A stretch of DNA of 64,000 nucleotides, taken from assembly GCA_028023455.1 (NCBI GenBank), contig JAQFVV010012398.1, forward strand, positions 5,538,682 to 5,602,681, given 5' to 3'. This document shows, in pieces, positions 12,700 through 25,237 of this stretch (positions within the stretch are counted from its first letter, which is position 1; each line of letters begins with the position of its first letter). Source of the DNA: Epiperipatus broadwayi (Eukaryota > Onychophora > Udeonychophora > Euonychophora > Peripatidae). Under the pieces are notes generated by a model. It did no database searches. It was not told where the DNA came from and saw nothing but the letters and a program-made list of their open reading frames with translations. Both the position numbers and the translations under genes were made by a program.

Positions 12700-14180
12700 A
12701 GTGTTGTTTTTCTCAGATGAAAATAGATTCAGGAATTTTAAATTCTTGAGTCCATTATTTTAGTACTCAAATTCTTTATTGTTCAGAAATTTGAGCCCAA
12801 ATGTAACAGATTTGGACTCACAATCCATGGAATTTAAATTCGAGAATCCACTGCATCAAACCCCTGTTTTATAAGATCTGTTTGGAATGTGAATAAATAA
12901 TAATTATGCATTTTAAATAATAATTACAATGCTTTGAAATTGAATGACAAAATAATTCTATGTATTTTAATATATCTTTCTAACAATGTTTTTATGTCCA
13001 TCATTCTGATATGCATAATTCATTTTCTGAACCAAAACATAAAAATACTCACCCAAATAAGTGTTAAAATGTCTGCAACACTCCTTTTTAAAAGGTCACA
13101 ACATTAACATTATTTGTTAACCTATAGCAATATTACTCATTCAAATAATCCAATTAATGATTTCAAAAGACAATTTACAAATTGAAATTGCTTTGAGATA
13201 ATGTAAATAAATAAAAAAAATCTTGTAAGGTCTTTATTTATGTAAATCTTGAATCACATAAACAATTCCTGGCATGCATAATAGTGCAATGCAGTTGAAT
13301 AATGTAACGTAAACATAACCTTCAATTCATGTAAATCTCATATTGTGCAACATTCTTAGTGATATGTTATAGTGCATATTAACTTAGTTAAAAATATATT
13401 TTTCTAATCTGTATCATAAACTTGAAAATAAAATGTATTTTATATAAGAAGCAGAGAAACAGATTACATGAGTGAATAAACACCATGTGTATATCTTTCA
13501 AATAAAGTTTTACTTAAAACCAATACATTTTTAGTAACTTTTTTAGAAACTCCTATTTTTTTTTAACAATCGTTTTTTGGTTTTACAGTTTTTAAATTAT
13601 TGTTTCTCACTTTTCTATTGATTAGTAGTAAATAATTTAGTTTTTATAGAATCCACCCAATCTTTTATCATGCATCTTAGAAGTGATATAAAAATTAGAT
13701 AAGATTCCAGGTTTAAATTTATAATCAATCATGATTACATAACAAGCACTCATTTCTGTTATGAATAAATGGTATAACTAAAAGAATTGATTTTCTGAAA
13801 TTGGAGATTTAAATAATTAGCAATGAAATAGTAAAAATAATAATGAAAAAAAAAAGATGTAAAAAATGTCACATTATATGGAACTTTAGCAATAAAAAAA
13901 AGATGGCAATAGTATTAAAAACAAGGATAAATATGTGGAAAAATTGTACAAAAAACATTAATATTCAAAGAAAACAACAACAAAATATTCCACACAGCTA
14001 TTGTAACATCTTTTAAAATGCCAACATTTTAAATGAAAAGATGTTGCATGCAACTAAATCTTGTAAAAATGGTAAAATTCAAGGAATATAGAAAATGATG
14101 AAACATAGATGTTGCCAAAGCTATATAAGAAATATAGAAATAATAAAAATATATGATGCAATTGGAAGAAAATAGTAAAG
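12700..14180. other. gene-free stretch
   Basis: AT-rich with nothing supportable. The last few hundred bases before 14190 could be decayed upstream RTE sequence but carry no readable domain. Confidence 0.35.
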
Positions 14181-14189
14181 ATATTGATA

Positions 14190-14470
14190 TTTTTAAAAAG
14201 GAATGAATAACAAGCTATCTGAAATTAGATATATACCAGTCTTAAATGAGGTGATACAAAAGATCTCTACTAAGATTATTACAAATCATCTACAGAAAAC
14301 ACTGGAATTTGAATCAACTAAAAAATAAATTGGATTTAAAAGGAGTTATAGTACAGTACTTTTCATTCAAATGACAGAAGAAGTATGAAAAGAACTAATA
14401 AATATTGACACAAATATATTTTTAGATTAACAAAAGGCATTTGTTTCTATGGAGCATTTCATAAAAATAT
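14190..14470 (+). pseudogene. RTE-type LINE reverse-transcriptase fragment
   Basis: In one plus-strand frame the translation, with several stops, reads as the middle of an RTE-clade reverse transcriptase. It has a segment like KISTKIITNHLQKTLEFES, then (stop)IGFKRSYST corresponding to the usual Q-A-G-F-R-x-x-Y-S-T block. About 35 codons later comes D(stop)QKAFVSMEH, matching the D-x-x-K-A-F-D catalytic motif of LINE polymerases. There are at least four in-frame stops and no flanking endonuclease, so this is a dead fragment. RTE assignment rests on motif order and similarity to the endonuclease copies at 57.8-59.2 and 61.9-63.3 kb, not on a search. Confidence 0.65.
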
Positions 14471-14479
14471 AGATCAAAT

Positions 14480-16735
14480 TAAGTGCCAAATGCTGATAAA
14501 ATCCAAGTTAGACTGATTGTTGTCAGTAAAAAATATTAATTTTGATAATAAAATAATAATCAAATGCTTGAGAACTCATAAAAACTCAAGTACCATAATG
14601 ACAGAAGTGGATATGATCCATAGTTCTTGATCTTTATTTGACCACTTCACCAAATCACAAAGAGAAAAATAATCAAATGATTTAATTCTTAAGAGTTTAT
14701 AAAAATTTAAGCATCAAAAGTGATAAAGCTGGATTGTGATCCATGGATTTGACCATCAAAATCTATCATTCTACCACTGCACGGAACTTCTCAAGACATT
14801 CATGGTGGTAAAGTATATAACACTGTGATTTCTTAACACCAAAACTTTTTACAGGAGTTTTCCACAATTAATTTATGTATTAATGTGGAAAGTTGAGACA
14901 AAAATAAACTAAGCCATCTAGATTTTGCAAATATTGTGGTTGATTTTGTAATTATTATTTCAGTATTTGTGTAAATGTTACAAAAACAATAAGATACAAC
15001 TAACAAGAAATATTTGAAGTTATGACCAATGCCTTTTTTTAAAGGGTTGATGGTAATGATTTATAAAACGTTAACAATTATAAAATGTTGGTCAGATTAT
15101 TAATATAATTAGAAACATAAAGTATGAATTAATTACAGAATTAAATTTTGATGGAGTTCTTTTAATAGGTATTGAGTAATACTAGCAAAAATATTTCTAT
15201 AGGATTAAAAAATTAATTTTTTATAAATGTGATTTTTTACCAATGTTTATGATGTTTATTTAAAAGAATAATCAGATATCTTATGAACAAAAATATTATA
15301 CTATAAGACCCTAATATTGAAGATAGGACATTCACTGGTGAAAAGAATTGAAAAAGTATGAAATTTTAAGAAGAAACTAGAAAGGGAAAGCTAGGAATTA
15401 TAAGTATTGAGAATATTTGAGGACATTGTGACCAGAAATAATTCAAAATCATAATGATATACAACATAAATGTTACACATGATTGTATCTTTATAAATAA
15501 GATATCTATTTACACTGAAATTTTAAATTTAAAAATTTATTACTTTAATGTAGTTCTTTGCAAACAATTTCTATTTCAAACCTTATCTTTCATAAACTAA
15601 TAACTCAATAGTATTTATTGATTAATGTTTAAATTTTTACAGCCCATTACATTATACTTTTTTAACTCTCAGAAAATTTTGTATAAGTTTTTTCTTTGAA
15701 AGCCACTATTTTTATGAAAGTATTTATGTAACATTATGTAATTATGTAATTTTTTTCACCTAATGGTTATACTTTTTTGCCTTACTCTAAAATGTTTACT
15801 AAGTTTAGCCATCATTCTTCTAAAAATTCTTTACAAACAGGATCTGTATGATTTTATATTTCCCTGGTGTTTCTTTTGTTTTGTCTTGCTTTCTTCTGGT
15901 TTTTGGTCTTATTGTCTTACTAATAATTATAATTAGCAGAATAATGTAGAATGATGTTTTAGGTGTGTCAATGAGCAAAGCATCCTTTCTACATGCATAG
16001 GAAAAAACAAACACAAAATATTCTCATATATAATGAACAAAATGTTATGAATAGATACAATATTATTCATGTGATCACCAGAAATTAAAGTTGAATTGAT
16101 GGCATTTATTGATGTTAATAATGTGGGTTACAAACATGTGTAATTAGTAGAAAATAATGCAAATATTTCATACCTAATTATGAAATATAGATATATGTAT
16201 GTAGAGATTAATAGAAAAAAATTGAAAGTAAAATTACAAAAAGAAAAAACAAGCAGCTATCAAAAAATTATATAATAAGCAATAAGTGAATTAAATCAAT
16301 ATTTTTCTTAAGTACTCATTCAAATGTTAATTATATTTCTCTTCTAAATGCATCTATAAATTAAAAAAATGGAATGATATATCTAATATTTTGAGATGGC
16401 TTAGTATCTTGACCTAAAACATATGTATGTGTATATATATTTAAAGCTTAAAAGGAAAAGTGGAAATGAACACAGATATGTTTTTATTTAAAATGAATAT
16501 GGAATGACTTAAATTTTGATTGAGTAATAATTTTTCTGAAATAATATTTTATTTAAAACAAATACAAAAAATGTTTCTATTTAAAACAAATATTTTGTTT
16601 AATCTATTTTTGGTTTTAACAAAAAATATAAATCCTTAATGTAACAAAGAAAGAAAAATATTTTTGGATAATTTTTCTTAACAATTTACATTGATTATAA
16701 TTAATCCTATAATCTGGTTTTTTACTTAGAATTAA
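14480..16735. other. gene-free stretch
   Basis: AT-rich. The minus frame at 15820-16014 has no recognisable domain. No repeat structure stands out. Confidence 0.35.
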
Positions 16736-16739
16736 AGTC

Positions 16740-17100
16740 AACCTGGGCATGACAATAATATTGCATTAACAAATAATTTGGGCATTCCATCATCAGATTT
16801 TCAATGGTATGGAGGAGTGAAGAATTAGAGGTGGAGTAGATTGAAGCTTTCTATTAAAGTTTGAAGATTTTCTATCTTAATATAAACTGAGCACTGATTA
16901 TATATATATGTAGGAGATGATAATCTGAACCAACTGATGAATGCTTGTTCAGCACAGATCATTGGAGATCATTTATCTTTTTTACATGCATGTGATCATG
17001 TGTATCGGTTATATAAGATGGAGTAAATAGCTGAAGGGAGCTTGAAAATCTGTATTCAAATCTCCTATATTAGATCTAAACTCCAAGTATACAAATTATA
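16740..17100 (+). mobile_element. F1 repeat copy (hammerhead-bearing, retrozyme-like)
   Basis: The blocks run in the family order: GTCAACCTGGGCATGACAAT, GGGCATTCCATCATCAGATT, the GGAGTAGATTGAAG stretch, AATATAAACTGAGCACTGAT, the hammerhead (16922-16970), and the tail ending TTCAAATCTCCTATATT. It is close to one full monomer and has no coding frame. Confidence 0.75.
16922..16970 (+). ncRNA. hammerhead ribozyme motif, F1 family, degenerate
   Basis: The CCAACTGATGA core and a GTTCAGCAC stem II half are kept, and stem I pairs CCAA with TTGG. The GAAA box reads AGAT, and stem III is disrupted or deleted, so self-cleavage is unlikely. Confidence 0.5.
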
Positions 17101-17104
17101 TTTG

Positions 17105-19180
17105 TATTTAAAAATTATTAAAGGATTAATATTTAAAACAGCATTACGCTGTTGCACATGCGCTTTGAAGATTTTAACTATAAATGAATGAATACGAAAT
17201 AAAACAACAGATTAATAGTAATAACGATTTTATTAATCAAGATGAAAAACACAATTTTAGCTTTCAAATTTCTTTATATAATTATAAATATTGGATTCAG
17301 ATTAACTGATTATTATTAGATTAGAGTGTAAGTGTATAGAAAGTCAGCTTGCTGAAAGTTCTTTGTCAGCCAAGTTTTAACTCCAGCAGAGGGTAACTTC
17401 TCCCTGATTTATAATCAGATATGAGAGAAGTAGTCCACTTTTATGGATAAAATTCATATTTTTGAAATAATTAAATATTTACTTCATTAGCATGATCTCT
17501 TTAATCACTTTGCTTTAATTTGCATATATTTGCATACTACATTTGTAAAGTTAGTTCTCAACACTTTAGTAGCTATAATTATAGAAGCATAAAGCCTTTC
17601 AAAAGTGCTCAGCTCATTAAATTGCAGAGCATTATTTTCTTTTACAAACTTCATTATCTGTGTGCAAAGCATATATATATATTATGGCTGAAGTTCATAA
17701 AATCATTGAGAAGTTGAACTGAATTGAGTTCCACCATCATTTACATATACATTATTCAGAAAATATCACATTTGTAATCTTATAAGAAGCCAACTTATTA
17801 ATCTAGAAACTCCAGGGCTATATTCTATTCATGTGCTATTTCATATATGTATGGAAAGACATATAAAATAAATCTTCTGTCAATTGATTATATATTATCC
17901 ATGCGAAAAAACCATTTTGCAAATATAGGAAAACAAGAAAAAATCAATTATTGGGATAACTTTTTTAATGTTTGCAAAAGAGAATATAAAGGTTAAAAAA
18001 AACAACTATTAGGACATTTAAAACTTAGTACAAAATGACTATCAGGACATTTAAAGACAAATAATGCTTCTTTATTTTAAGAACTTTTGTTTATTATATA
18101 AAAGTAGTAACTGGATTTTTAAAGTCAAAATAATTAAAATTAGTAACAGAAATATTATACTTTTGTATTAGATAAGCATTTGTGTGCATACGTATCATAT
18201 GTATGTTAAGCATTTAATTATTTGTACTTTGGTAAAAGAAAATGCAATTTATTAACATATTAATGAATTATTTTATATTAATAGATGGTGTGCATAAATA
18301 TGTATTTATTTAATACTTATTACAATGTATATATATCTGTAAACAATAAATTATGTTAGCAGTATAGTTTGTTACTTTTTGATCTATAAAAATATTTTCC
18401 AAATACTGTATTTGTAAATAATCAAAACCAGGGTGATTTATTTGTATTGTAATTTAACACATCTTTCATTTTTATTATTATTTCTAATCTATACATGCAA
18501 TAATCATTATTTTATATGAGTTCCAGAGAAATTATTTAATGATAGAATAGGGTAAATTTGCATATTTTCTCTTTTTCACAATCTAGAGATTCCATGTAAT
18601 TTCCAAACTAGATTAGGCTTAATAGTATATATATATAACTATGGATGTGTGTGCATATGTATTTTTATGGTTCTTTGTAGAACTATTTGTATGGTACAAA
18701 GCTAATGGTCAATTTTAAAAGTTACTTTTCATTTATAGGTTTTATGATGATAACTAGTTCATACATTCATGGTAATCTGATACCCAAAAGTATTACAGAT
18801 GATCAGCATTATTATAATAATTCCAACATTTTTTGATATAGAATTACTTTTATGATTAGTTATAGCACTTAGGTATGTGCATGTAGATGTAATATTGATT
18901 GCTTATATAATATTAAAATTTAGGTTTAGTATTGACTAGATGATAATTAGCTCAAGATTTTGTAGCATGCCTCTTTTAAATCCAGTCACAAAGGATGACT
19001 ATTGATTCTTGATGATTATTGTTGATGATGACATGTTTATCACTTATTTTTACCTATATTGTTTTTTGATAATTTTTTATGCTCAGTAAAATATGTGATG
19101 CTTTTGATGATGTTAATTTGTATCACCCTGTTACTCCCTATTCTCTTAATATTACAGTATAGGAATATTGTAAGAAGACA
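17105..19180. other. gene-free stretch
   Basis: AT-rich with a few TA microsatellites. The plus frame at 17520-17717 has no domain and no splice context. Confidence 0.35.
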
Positions 19181-19185
19181 CATCC

Positions 19186-19410
19186 ATGTGTTGCAGTGCA
19201 GTTTACCTTTTTTTTTTTTTTTTTAAAAAAAATGTATCAAAAAAAAAATTGTTCACATATGCATATTCACATACACATATATATATATATTATAATGATC
19301 GGGATAAATTGGAAGTTTCAGTCTTACTGTATCTGCCGTACAGGGCGCCACCAGGCTATTTGAACCTGGAAAATTTGTATAGTAGGCAGATACATACTGT
19401 TAAGATCAAA
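19186..19410. repeat. small dispersed repeat with poly(T)/poly(A), copy 1
   Basis: GTGCAGTTTACC runs into T17 then A-rich DNA, and later ACAGGGCGCC(A), TTTGAACCT(G/A)G(A)AAA and AGTAGGCAGATAC. The same blocks occur in inverse order around a poly(A)/poly(T) tract at 48005-48152, so this is one small dispersed family, probably a MITE or SINE. An 89-codon frame overlapping it is a by-product. Confidence 0.6.
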
Positions 19411-19620
19411 CTTTATCATATATTTTTTATTTCGACCATCAGCCCTAGTCACTAGCTCATCGAGTAGCAGAGGTTTAAAACATATTTACTAAAATATATT
19501 TTTAATAAAGATTAAAAAAAAAAAAATAGATCACTGCCAGTACTAATAACACAAAAGATTTTATTCATATATATATATAGGTGACAACAACCAAACTTAA
19601 AAAAAATGATGCTTTATGTT

Positions 19621-19662
19621 TCATCATCATCATCATCATCATCATCATTATTATTATTATTT
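19621..19662. repeat. (ATC)n/(ATT)n microsatellite
   Basis: About nine ATC units are followed by ATT units. Confidence 0.95.
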
Positions 19663-19689
19663 AACTTTATTTTTTTTAATCTTAGAATG

Positions 19690-20130
19690 TTGAGCATAGA
19701 TAGGGCACCTAGACAATGCACTTAAAAGATTTTCAAAACATCTGACTCCAGGCTAAAAGTCAACAGCCACACCAATGCTCACTTCCTGATATATATCAGC
19801 AACCAATGCAATATGAACATGTTAGCATAGAACCACACTGACAGGAATGTGCATTTGACAGCGTGATATTATTTAAAGAATATGACCTTCATCCAGTATA
19901 GGAATGTACATCTGTCTGGCGAAGGAAACATGCACATAAAAAAATAAAGAGAAAACGTTATGTATGGATGGGAGAGCAGTCTATCTTGCCGACTTATAAT
20001 CCCTATCCATAGAGCTGAAAGAGGGTCAATGTTGTGGGAAGTACTCCATGTCCATTTCAATGCCATGACTACTTCTTTGGGATCATGCATTCAGTTGGGC
20101 ACATTGCCCTAGTTGCAGCACACTTCACAT
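19690..20130. other. less AT-rich unique stretch with a minus-strand frame
   Basis: Composition is visibly more balanced than the surroundings. A minus-strand frame at 20090-19869 (73 codons) contains a KWTWSTSHNIDPLSALWIG stretch that looks more protein-like than most frames here, but I recognise no family. It may be a decayed transposon gene. No splice signals confirm it. Confidence 0.3.
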
Positions 20131-20145
20131 TACATTGATATAAAC

Positions 20146-20442
20146 CAGGGGTCCCCAACCATTTTGCACTTAAGAGCACATTCTATAATACCAGCCATGT
20201 GGCAGGCACCATTTATTTTTTCCAATATAAATTTATAGTTGGATATTGTTAATAATACACATAATGTACAAAAAAAATATTTATTTGATTACAATATAAT
20301 ACAATAATTTATAAGAAATTTTAAAAATTAAATTTATTTGTAGCAGATAAATAATTTTTTATTGTGTTCAGATAGTGGTGGGCACACATAAAAGGGTCTG
20401 CGGGTGCCATGGTGCCCGCAGGCATAGGGTTGGGGACCCCTG
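20146..20442. mobile_element. hAT-superfamily MITE with intact ends and 8-bp target duplication
   Basis: Terminal inverted repeats CAGGGGTCCCCAACC and GGTTGGGGACCCCTG are perfect over 15 bp. Both ends are flanked by an exact 8-bp duplication, ATATAAAC (20138-20145 and 20443-20450), the hallmark of hAT insertion. At 297 bp with no coding frame it is a non-autonomous derivative. CAG(G)GGTCCCCAACC-type ends are typical of the Charlie-like hAT groups that include widely transferred families. The perfect ends and duplication suggest a comparatively recent insertion. Confidence 0.93.
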
Positions 20443-20454
20443 ATATAAACCTCT

Positions 20455-21510
20455 ATATATATCTCTCCACCAGCACTGACATGACTATGAAACAAATAGT
20501 CTAAAATCAAAACCCCTTTAAACTAGTATATACTTAAACCAGTCTAAGCAGCCATCTACACTCAACTTAAATTTAAGTCAATTTAATAATTTACTTTATT
20601 AAAAAAAAAAATTAGTTTAGGGTATTTAACTTATTTTAAAATTACACATTGTATTCAACTTATTTTTACATCAAATAATAAATTTGACCTACTTTTTTAA
20701 AATCTAATAATGCACAAATAATGATACGTTTGATTTTATCTTTAAATTCGTTTGCAATCACAAACTCCTGCCTATTACAAACAGACCCTATACTAAGCAT
20801 AAATAAAAATATATAATACATATTTTAAAAAGATTAGTTTAAATTTTAGATAAGACTTTAAAATTGCTAAGTTTATAAAAAATAAAGTTCAGATTTGATC
20901 AAGAGAGAAAGTCTACAGTTCATATTTAAAGAAAATAAAGTTCGGAGATTTTAAATTAAAGAGAGTTTATAGTTCACTTTTATTCTTTATAATTTATACT
21001 TTCCTTTGTCCAGGCTCATTCCTTTGCAATAAAGATTTGAATTTACACTAGGGCCATTTCTTGCAGACGATGACGATTTATGAAGATTTACGATGCTTTA
21101 TGATGATGGTTCCAGTGGTTCGATCCTAGGATCCATGGAGATGGAGGCTGCCTTTGGCCAGCTGAACCAAGAGAAGCGTGATTAAAATGTTACATTTTTG
21201 GTAACGGCGACAATAACTTTTTTAACTTTTCAGCAATGACAAAACGAATTCAAAATTCTAATCTTCTAATTAATTATTTCTTTTGAATTTTTCCTTTTAT
21301 AGTCCTGAAGCATCTTATCTAGAAATGTGCAGATCCATCAAACATATTCAGTAGATTTTCTTCTGTGGTCTGTGTATATCATGGGTGGGAAAAGCAAACC
21401 TTTTGTTTCTATTCCTCGACTCATCTATTTTCTAATAATCTTTTTAATGGTCATTTTTCCCTAAGGATCTGTTTATAATTTTATTTTTGTCAAAAACTCT
21501 TCATTATTTT
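20455..21510. other. gene-free stretch
   Basis: AT-rich except for 21060-21190, which contains GATGATGGTTCCAGTGGTTC and a GGATCCATGGAGATGGAGGC patch. I cannot assign that patch to a gene. Confidence 0.35.
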
Positions 21511-21516
21511 GGTAGT

Positions 21517-23005
21517 TACGGATAATTCAATCGATGATGTATTACCCTGAAGGCATATCAGTCTAATCTTGCAATTTTTAAGATAACGTCTCCAAGTGAT
21601 CTGCGGACACATGTAATCGTTAAAATGTGTCCGCAGATCACGTGAACACGGTACGTTAAAAATCGCAAGATTAGACTGATATGCCTTCAGGGTAATACGT
21701 CATCGGTTGAATTATCCAGGTCACATGCTAAAAAATATTCAAAAATGAAAAATATCTGACGCAGGTCAGGCAAATACTAAAAAAAAATACAAAAAAAAAT
21801 TAAAAAAATGTACATGCATGCGTCAAAATATTATTCTCAATTTTAAAATACAGCAGCGTGTAGCGCTGGAATTGGCGGGGGGGGGCTCCGGATGTTTTTG
21901 TTGAGCCACAGGCTCAGCATACACGTATATCAGACATTGTATTACTCTCATAGCTGTATGATATAATTCAGAAATTAAAAATAAAATTAAGACGTAATTC
22001 AATGTAAGTTTGAGAATTGTAGAAATATTAACAAATATTTTTTGTAAATAAGTTTGAGAATTGTAGAAATATTAACAAAAACTTTTTGTAAATTTTAAAT
22101 AAACACCTAAATAAAAAAGACACGATCTAATGCAAATCTGGTATTAATGGCATCCAGAAAACGCCGCACTTTTACATGCATTTGGTAATTTTAAAAACGT
22201 ACTGCATATTGCAAAATTGATTTAAAAAATTATTTCAAATTATTTACACATTAAAAACGTAATGTAGAAATATTAACAAAAAGTTTTTGTAAATTTAAAA
22301 TAAACAAATAAAACACTTTACCCGAATTAATGCGAATCTGGCATTAATGGCATCCTTGTTATCACATGCATTTGGTAATGTATATTCCAAATTTGTTTTA
22401 AAAAATTATTGAAAATTATTTACACATTAAACGTAATTCAATGTAAGTTTCAGAATTGTAGAAATATTAACTAAAAATTTTTGTAAATTTAAAATAAACA
22501 GATAAATAAAAAGCACTTTACCGGAGAATAAATTATTTACACATTAAACGTAATTCAATGTAAGTTTAAGAATTGTAGAAATATTAACAAAAACTTTTTG
22601 TAAATTTAAAATAAACAGATAAATAAAAAACACTTTACCGGAATAAATTATTTACACATTAAACGTAATTCAATGTAAGTTTGAGAATTGTAGAAATATT
22701 AACAAAAATTTTTTGTAAATTTAAAATAAACAGATAAATAAAACACTTTACCCGAATTTATAGCTCAAAAAAGTAACTGTGATGCCATGAATAGCAAAAT
22801 CGCAATAGACAGAAAAATCAAAAAATTTCCCAAACCTCTCTCCGAATTTTAAATCTCGTGGGTGAAAAAAAAAAAAATTGACTCTCTGATGGATTAATCA
22901 TGCCAGTCACTTTGTTGCCATGACAACATTGTCATGCAAAAAACGTCGATGTCTACCGGAAGGGAAATCGGTAAGTCAAAAACATCATCGGTTGAATTAT
23001 CCGTA
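21517..23005. mobile_element. foldback-type element with 24-bp terminal repeats
   Basis: The outer ends TACGGATAATTCAA(T)CGATG... (21517-21540) and its inverse (22982-23005) match at 23 of 24 bases. The left end is itself a large hairpin: 21520-21612 pairs with 21625-21717 (93-nt arms, about 88% identical, 12-nt loop). The interior carries a tandem array (21993-22770) and a GC-rich patch with a G9 run near 21880. No transposase frame is visible. A 2-bp TA duplication is possible but not provable. It is either one non-autonomous foldback transposon or a partial inverted duplication of a larger element. Confidence 0.75.
21993..22770. repeat. about 116-bp tandem repeat inside the foldback element
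   Basis: Units begin CGTAATTCAATGTAAGTTTG and continue through AGAATTGTAGAAATATTAAC and CACTTTACCGGAATAAATTA. Clear unit starts are at about 21993, 22432, 22549 and 22664 (period 115-117), with truncated units near 22050 and 22255. Confidence 0.85.
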
Positions 23006-23009
23006 AGTA

Positions 23010-24000
23010 TCATTATTTTTAAAATTAAATGTTTTTTGTTATATTTATTTAAAGATTAGAATCTTTCCTTCAATTCTATAATTTTTTTAAGGTTATTTTA
23101 TTTCAATATTTAAATGAAACTTATTAATAAATTAATAACTCATTATTTGTCCATTTTGAACGTCTGTGGTTTTAATTCATTATTAGATATCTACAAAAAA
23201 AAATTTAAGTACAGTACTAAAATTTAAATGTAACGTATATATATCCCATTACAATATATTTGGACTTTGTAATCGTCAATTAATAAATTATTTATGAAAA
23301 CTAATAATTGTTATCTTTACTTTCTACACTTTCTTAATTCATGAACTAGATTTATTGATCTTAAATTATTTAACAGCATAGATGACCTTGAGATGTGGGT
23401 ATATGATTCATGTATAATAATGTCAATTATTAAATGCTTTTATTTAAGTTAAATATATATTTTTTTGATTGGTGTGCTTGTTTGTAAACTTTTGAATCAT
23501 TTTTATTGTTTAAGTTACAATCAAATTTTAAAATCAAGGTTTAATAAATTTAAAAGCAATAGAATTGCTTCAAACTTGCTACATAAGAATGCCAGGCAAA
23601 CCCATATGGGACACTAATATTTTAGATAGATGATGTGGTATCTTAGATTTAGAATAGAAGGCAATAAAATATTGAATTTTTTGATATCAAATTTAAAAAT
23701 TGTTCTTAGATCTTTAATATATTTTAATTAAGACTTATGAATGGGTAGTATAATGATTTTTTTTGCTTTCAATTTAAAGTTATGATAATAATTTAAAGTT
23801 GAGTTTAAATAGATTTAAGTTCAATGCAATTTGTTTAATTTTTGTAAATTATTTAAATATCTTTATCAAAACAATAGGATACAACATTTTAGATAGATGA
23901 CATAGTTTCTTCAATATGGAAGAGTGGAGGAAGGGAGTTTTGAATATTTTCCCTTATCAAATTTAAATTTTTTTCTTAAAAATTCATTTTTTTTTTATAT
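23010..24000. other. gene-free stretch
   Basis: AT-rich with no structure beyond short homopolymers. A 113-codon plus frame starting at 23924 runs into the F1 array and is an artefact. Confidence 0.4.
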
Positions 24001-24109
24001 TTATGTTAATATAATATTTGAAATACAGGAATTCTTCATATACCTGGAGCTTAATTGTAAATATAGTGGATTTTTAGCACATGACCACACACATTTAGAA
24101 AAAATAAAT

Positions 24110-24164
24110 GATCACCAATATATGTATTTCATGCTGAACCAGCACTCATCAGTTGGTCCAGATC
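24110..24164 (-). ncRNA. hammerhead ribozyme, F1 family, intact core
   Basis: Read on the minus strand: stem I GATC, bulge TGG, ACCAA; core CTGATGA; stem II GTGCTG-GTT-CAGCAT (six pairs, one G-U); box GAA+A; stem III ATA/TAT over a two-base CA loop; cleavage-site H17 = A after U16.1; stem I 3' strand TTGGT then GATC. Every invariant core base of a type I hammerhead is present. The stem I bulge and stem II loop are placed where natural hammerheads make their tertiary contact. The short stem III is typical of animal retroelement hammerheads and often needs dimeric transcripts to cleave well. Confidence 0.82.
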
Positions 24165-24559
24165 ATCATCTCCCATACACATATGTAATCACTGCTATTC
24201 ATACTTTAATGGACAGGATTCAATCTACTCCAACCTCCCAACTCTTCAGACATCCATACCATTGAAAATCTGATAATGGAATGCCCAAATTCCATGCTGG
24301 TGCCAATATTATTGTTATGTCCATGTTGACCTCAAGTCACATCTGACTCTTCATGTGTAGGACTTTATCCATTTAAATACATAGAAGAAGGATGGACAGG
24401 ATGTAGGCTTAATGTGTAATATTTGAAGTACAGACATTCTTCATATACCAGGAACTTAATTGTAAATATAGGAGATTTGAACTCAGACTTTCAAGCACCT
24501 ACTATCCACACTATCTCATACCACTAATACCTATGACCACACACATGTAAAAAATAAAT

Positions 24560-24586
24560 AATCACTAATATACATATTTTGTGCAT
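24560..24586 (-). ncRNA. 3' half of an F1 hammerhead
   Basis: On the minus strand GCACAAAATATGTATA followed by TTAGTGATT is the stem II 3' end, box, stem III and stem I 3' strand. The 5' half is missing because the palindrome centre of the array falls here. Confidence 0.6.
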
Positions 24587-24740
24587 AAGCATTGGATTTG
24601 GGCATTCCATTAGATTTTCAATGGTATAGATGGCTGAAGAGTTGGAAGTTGGAGTAGAATGAATCCTGTCCATTTAAGTATGAAGATTTGCTATACTAAT
24701 ATAAACTCAGGACTGATTATACATATGTGTAGGAGATGAT

Positions 24741-24791
24741 GATCTGGACCAACAGATGAGTGCTGGTTCAGCATGATATATATTGGTGATT
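24741..24791 (+). ncRNA. hammerhead ribozyme motif, F1 family, degenerate
   Basis: Stem I GATC/GATT and ACCAA/TTGGT and stem II GTGCTG/CAGCAT are preserved. The core reads CAGATGA instead of CTGATGA, and the GAAA box plus stem III is shortened to GATATATA. Probably inactive. Confidence 0.6.
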
Positions 24792-25183
24792 ATTTACTTT
24801 TTCTACATATGTGTTGTCATGTGTATCAGTGGCATGAGATAGTGTGGGTAGTTGAAGGGTGCTTGAAAGTCTGAGTCCATTCTCCTATATTTACAGTTAA
24901 ATTTCAAGTATATAAAAATGCATGTATTTCAAATATTACACATTAAGCCTGAATCCTGCCCATCCTTCTTCTATGTATTTAAATGGATAAAGGCCTATAC
25001 TTGAGGGGTCAGAGTGACTTGAAGTCAACATGGAAATAACAATAATATTGGCACCAGAGGGGATTTAGGCATTCCATCATTAGATTTTTAATGAAATGGA
25101 TGGCTGAAGATTGAAGCCTGTCCATTAAATTACGAAGATTTGGTATCTCTATATAAACTGAGCACTGATTATGTGTGGGAGAT

Positions 25184-25237
25184 GATCTGGATCAACTGAT
25201 GATGCTGGTTCAGCACAAAATATGTATATTTATGATT
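25184..25237 (+). ncRNA. hammerhead ribozyme motif, F1 family, degenerate
   Basis: CTGATGA and TGCTGGTTCAGCA are kept and stem III reads ATATGTATA. The box begins A instead of G, and the stem I 3' strand has decayed from TTGGT to TTTAT. Confidence 0.55.

Noticed and set aside
23924-24265. 113-codon plus-strand frame
   Set aside because: It crosses from AT-rich DNA into the antisense of the F1 array, with no domain or splice context.
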